Shown one piece after another: positions 5,380 through 7,108 of a stretch of 7,108 bases of DNA. Every line of letters begins with the position of its first letter. Positions within the stretch are counted from its first letter, which is position 1. Under the pieces are notes generated by a model that saw nothing but the letters and a program-made list of their open reading frames with translations, was not told the DNA's origin and did not search any database. Source of the stretch: Chloroflexota bacterium (GTDB lineage Bacteria > Chloroflexota > Dehalococcoidia > Tepidiformales > Tepidiformaceae); contig JAKALX010000186.1 in the NCBI GenBank assembly GCA_021823905.1, positions 1-7,108 on the forward strand, in the 5' to 3' direction. A program made the position numbers and the translations under genes.

Positions 5380-5393
5380 GATACTACCCAACA
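5380..5393 (+). promoter_or_regulatory. Putative leaderless -10 box of the alkyltransferase-like gene
   Basis: GATACT (5380-5385) is followed by 7 bases and then ATG (5393), the same spacing as in the kinase operon. No Shine-Dalgarno sequence precedes this ATG (ACCCAAC), which supports leaderless translation. Confidence 0.4.
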
Positions 5394-5737
5394 TGCCCCC
5401 GCCCCGCCCCACCACCAGCGACACCTTCTACGACCTCGTCTACGCGTTCGTCCGCCGGGTGCCGCCGGGGCGGGTGGTGACGTATGGGCAGGTTGCGCTG
5501 GAGCTGGGCGCGCCGGCGGCGGCGAGGGCGGTCGGCTATGCGCTCCACTACCTCTCGGTTTCGCCTCCAACCGACGTGCCCTGGTGGCGGGTGATTAACG
5601 CCCAGGGGCGCATCAGCCTGAAGGGGCGTGGCGCCGCCGCCGATCAACAGCGCGAGATGCTTGAGGCCGAGGGCGTGCGCTTCGTCGAAGGCCGCGTGGA
5701 CCTCGGGCGCTACCGCTGGTGGCCGGAGGAGGCCTGA
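5393..5737 (+). CDS. Alkyltransferase-like protein (ATL; MGMT-fold DNA repair protein)
   Basis: This 114-residue protein corresponds to the C-terminal DNA-binding domain of O6-alkylguanine-DNA alkyltransferase: TFYDLVYAFVRRVPPGRVVTYGQVA (11-35), the helix-turn-helix with ARAVGYALH (44-52), and the active-site strand PWWRVINAQGRIS (63-75). The PCHR signature of true alkyltransferases is PWWR, so the acceptor Cys is absent (Trp64) and the following His is also Trp. Such ATL proteins bind and flag O6-alkylguanine for nucleotide excision repair rather than repairing it themselves; that role is known for fission yeast Atl1 and bacterial relatives and is inferred here. The start is ATG 5393, behind a -10-like box, 49 bases from the divergent SDR remnant. 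The gene looks intact and is probably monocistronic, with terminator-like hairpins further downstream. Bases 5738-5866 after it hold nothing recognisable. Confidence 0.88.
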   Translation: MPPPRPTTSDTFYDLVYAFVRRVPPGRVVTYGQVALELGAPAAARAVGYALHYLSVSPPTDVPWWRVINAQGRISLKGRGAAADQQREMLEAEGVRFVEGRVDLGRYRWWPEEA

Positions 5738-5866
5738 CGCCTCGGGGACGGACTGACCTTCGGACCGACAACACCCTCTTTGCGCTCTCGCGCCGCTCTC
5801 TCACAGTCTGCGCATGCCCGCCCGCTTCCCCTTCGCACCGCCGCCATGCAACACCAGCCGCCTGGT

Positions 5867-5981
5867 CCTCCCTCTCCCTGCGCGCAGGGAGAGGGCCGGG
5901 GTGAGGGTCGCCGCCGCACTGCTGCCGGCGCGTCGAACCAGTCCCCACGAGACAACTTCCGGCTGGTTGGACACTGGTTCG
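5867..5981. repeat. Composite intergenic repeat, unit 1
   Basis: This unit starts with a perfect 26-bp palindrome (5870-5895; arms CCCTCTCCCTGCG/CGCAGGGAGAGGG), followed by GCCGGGGTGAGG, a GTCGCCGCCGC segment, CGTCGAACCAGTC and a GGTTGGACAC segment. The same elements recur in the same order in unit 2, 223 bases further on. CCCTCTCCC...GGGAGAGGG followed by GGGGTGAGG is a type of hairpin repeat seen in many bacterial genomes. Confidence 0.75.
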
Positions 5982-6017
5982 CGGACTCGAACCAGTCCGT
6001 CGATTCGAATCTGGGAG

Positions 6018-6056
6018 ACTGGTTCAGACTGCTTCGAACCAGTGTTTTCGTTTTTG
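6018..6056 (+). terminator. Hairpin with T-rich tail, terminator-like
   Basis: ACTGGTTC (6018-6025) pairs with GAACCAGT (6036-6043) across a 10-base loop and is followed at once by GTTTTCGTTTTTG. It would end plus-strand transcripts from the alkyltransferase-like gene, about 280 bases after its stop. The stem is only 8 bp, so its strength is uncertain. Confidence 0.5.
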
Positions 6057-6089
6057 TGCCGCGGCGCTACGCCACAGCCGCCTACCGAG

Positions 6090-6207
6090 CCTCCCTCTCC
6101 CTGCGCGCAGGGAGAGGGCCGGGGTGAGGTTCGTCGCCGCTCGGCGTCCGTCGCGTCGAACCAGTCTCGGCCAGACTACTGGGGACCGGTTGGACACGAC
6201 TTCGAAC
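6090..6207. repeat. Composite intergenic repeat, unit 2
   Basis: Second copy of the unit at 5867, with the identical 26-bp palindrome at 6093-6118, then GCCGGGGTGAGG, TTCGTCGCCGC, CGTCGAACCAGTC (6155-6166) and GGTTGGACAC followed by TTCGAAC. The palindrome half is essentially identical in the two units, while the rest has diverged. Confidence 0.75.
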
Positions 6208-6222
6208 CCGCGAACCAGCCGC

Positions 6223-6260
6223 CGAACAAGTCGGAAACGCTTGTTCGAACTAGTCTTTTT
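6223..6260 (+). terminator. Weak hairpin at the 3' end of plsX
   Basis: CGAACAAG (6223-6230) pairs with CTTGTTCG (6240-6247) over a 9-base loop, with TTTTT at 6256-6260 on the plus strand. It lies just 3' of the plsX stop codon, so it could act for either strand, but the T-run is not adjacent to the stem and belongs to the plsX coding end. Confidence 0.3.
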
Positions 6261-7108
6261 CGATCTCGGCCGCTCCTCCCTCCTCGCTCCTCCCTCCTCC
6301 CTTCGAGGGCACCTCGCGCGCGATCTCGCGCAGGTTCTCGATGATGCCGTTCTGGACGGCGTCGCGGGCGGCGCGGATGGCGCTGAAGACGGCGCGGGCG
6401 TTCGAGCGGCCGTGAGCGATGACGGTCACGCCGTCGACCCCGAGGAGCTGGGCGCCGCCGTACTCGGCGTAGTCGAGCCGGTGCCTCACCTTGCGCAACT
6501 CGGACATGAGCACGAGGCCGGCGGCGCGGTTCCAGGGCGTGAGCTCGACCGCCTTGCGCAGCTCGCCGAAGAGCAGCTCCGCCATTCCCTCGGCCGTCTT
6601 GATCACGACATTGCCGGTGAAACCGTCCATCACGACAACGTCGGCGACGCCCCGCGTGAGGTCCTTACCCTCGACGTTGCCGATGAACTCGAGCCGCGAT
6701 TGGCGCAGCTCGCGGTTGACCTCGATCGTCAGCTGGCTGCCCTTGGTGTCCTCTTCGCCGATGGACAGCAGGCCGATGCGCGGCTTCGCCATCCCGAACA
6801 TGCGCTGCATGTAGGCCGAGCCCATGTAGGCGAACTGGACGAGGTGGATCGGCCGGCAGTCGGCGTTGGCGCCGACGTCGAGGAGCATCGTCACCCGGTC
6901 GTCGCCGGTCGGGAAGATCGTCGCCAGGGCGGGCCGGCCGATGCCCCGGATCCGGCCAAGGGTGAGCATGGCGGCGGCCATGGTCGCCCCGGTGTTGCCG
7001 GCGGTGACGAAGGCGTCGGCCTCGCCGTTCTTCACCATGCGCAGTCCGGCGACGATGCTCGATTCGGGCTTCGCCTTGACGGCGTCGGTGGCGTGCTCGT
7101 CCATTTCG
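6250..7108 (-). CDS. plsX: Phosphate acyltransferase PlsX (5' end beyond window)
   Basis: PlsX converts acyl-ACP and inorganic phosphate to acyl-phosphate, the first step of the PlsX/PlsY route to lysophosphatidic acid and membrane phospholipids; it is a peripheral membrane enzyme. The visible residues (about 285 of an expected 330-345) include the family signatures AFVTAGNTGATMAAAM, TMLLDVGANADCRP, IGLLSIGEEDTKGSQLT, DVVVMDGFTGNVVIK and AEYGGAQLLGVDG. The frame is still open at the right edge, so the start and about the first 50-60 residues (with the usual DAMGGD motif) are outside. The C-terminal tail after REIAREVPS is low-complexity (GGGRSEEGGAAEIEKD) and is encoded by a 14-bp tandem duplication. 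In many bacteria plsX lies with fabH, fabD, fabG or acpP, which would be upstream here. It converges on the repeat region. Confidence 0.95.
   Translation of the reverse strand, partial: EMDEHATDAVKAKPESSIVAGLRMVKNGEADAFVTAGNTGATMAAAMLTLGRIRGIGRPALATIFPTGDDRVTMLLDVGANADCRPIHLVQFAYMGSAYMQRMFGMAKPRIGLLSIGEEDTKGSQLTIEVNRELRQSRLEFIGNVEGKDLTRGVADVVVMDGFTGNVVIKTAEGMAELLFGELRKAVELTPWNRAAGLVLMSELRKVRHRLDYAEYGGAQLLGVDGVTVIAHGRSNARAVFSAIRAARDAVQNGIIENLREIAREVPSKGGGRSEEGGAAEIEKD
6272..6299. repeat. 14-bp tandem duplication inside the end of plsX
   Basis: GCTCCTCCCTCCTC occurs twice in direct succession (6272-6285 and 6286-6299), in a pyrimidine-rich tract. Since 14 is not a multiple of 3, the two copies are read in different frames and set the last ~15 residues of PlsX. 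Confidence 0.8.

Larger units (their letters stand above)
5933..6254. repeat. Cluster of GAACCAGT motifs in both orientations
   Basis: TCGAACCAGT occurs exactly at 5933, 5987, 6034 and 6156; its inverse ACTGGTTC occurs at 5973 and 6018; and variants lie at 5963 (CTGGTT), 6211 (CGAACCAG) and 6245 (TCGAACTAGT). The first five full copies alternate plus, minus, plus, minus, plus. Neighbouring copies can pair: 5973-5981 with 5988-5996 (9 bp, 6-base loop) and 6018-6025 with 6036-6043 (8 bp, 10-base loop). Confidence 0.75.

Noticed and set aside
5987..6025. tRNA-like T-arm (GGTTCGAATC-like strings) in the GAACCAGT array
   Set aside because: No acceptor, D or anticodon arms can be folded around it; the strings are part of the repeated motif.
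5867..6260. CRISPR array
   Set aside because: Repeats are short, in mixed orientation and unevenly spaced, the large units occur only twice, and no cas gene is present.
5814..6344. 176-codon plus-strand frame across the intergenic repeats
   Set aside because: It crosses palindromic repeats and runs into antisense plsX; its composition reflects repeat DNA, with no start signal.

Overview
The window is GC-rich (roughly two thirds G+C by eye) and bacterial. Coding capacity is high except in two disturbed stretches. Several genes appear to have a TANNNT-type -10 box only 7 bases before the ATG, a leaderless architecture common in Actinobacteria, Deinococcus-Thermus and Chloroflexota. With the gene content (a FadE-type acyl-CoA dehydrogenase, a DevS/DevR-like two-component pair, a family III CoA-transferase remnant) this suggests a Chloroflexota- or Actinobacteria-like organism. 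That assignment is an inference; no rRNA or marker gene settles it.

Left part (1-3632): a complete acyl-CoA dehydrogenase gene reads rightward and ends at a strong hairpin (1303-1326). A small divergent gene (1357-1707, minus) encodes a receiver-like domain that has lost its phosphorylation residues. Back to back with it, across 106 bp containing a short palindrome, lies a histidine kinase/response regulator operon (1814-2974 and 2967-3632, 8-bp overlap). The kinase has a GAF domain resembling that of mycobacterial DosS/DevS, including a His and Tyr at the spacing of its heme ligand and distal Tyr. The regulator is NarL/DevR-like.

Middle part (3622-5343): an accessory-looking stretch, all on the minus strand. 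A HicB-HicA toxin-antitoxin operon (4344-3905) lies between two direct copies (204 bp, about 90% identical, 732 bp apart) of the promoter plus first ~55 codons of a CaiB/BaiF CoA-transferase gene. One copy is frameshifted and the other has lost its start codon. Further right is a lower-GC stretch without a convincing gene, then a third 5'-only remnant: the first 60 codons of a short-chain dehydrogenase with an intact ribosome binding site, running into unrelated sequence.

Right part (5344-7108): an alkyltransferase-like protein (MGMT fold, active-site Cys replaced by Trp) reads rightward. Next is about 510 bp of non-coding repeat DNA: two copies, 223 bp apart, of a unit carrying a perfect 26-bp palindrome, plus many alternating copies of a GAACCAGT motif that can form hairpins and at least one terminator. 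Finally plsX (phosphate acyltransferase) enters from the right edge on the minus strand and is cut at its N-terminus by the window.

The most unusual items are the CoA-transferase-fragment repeats bracketing hicBA, the kinase with a DosS-like heme pocket beside a phosphorylation-dead receiver, and the alternating GAACCAGT array.
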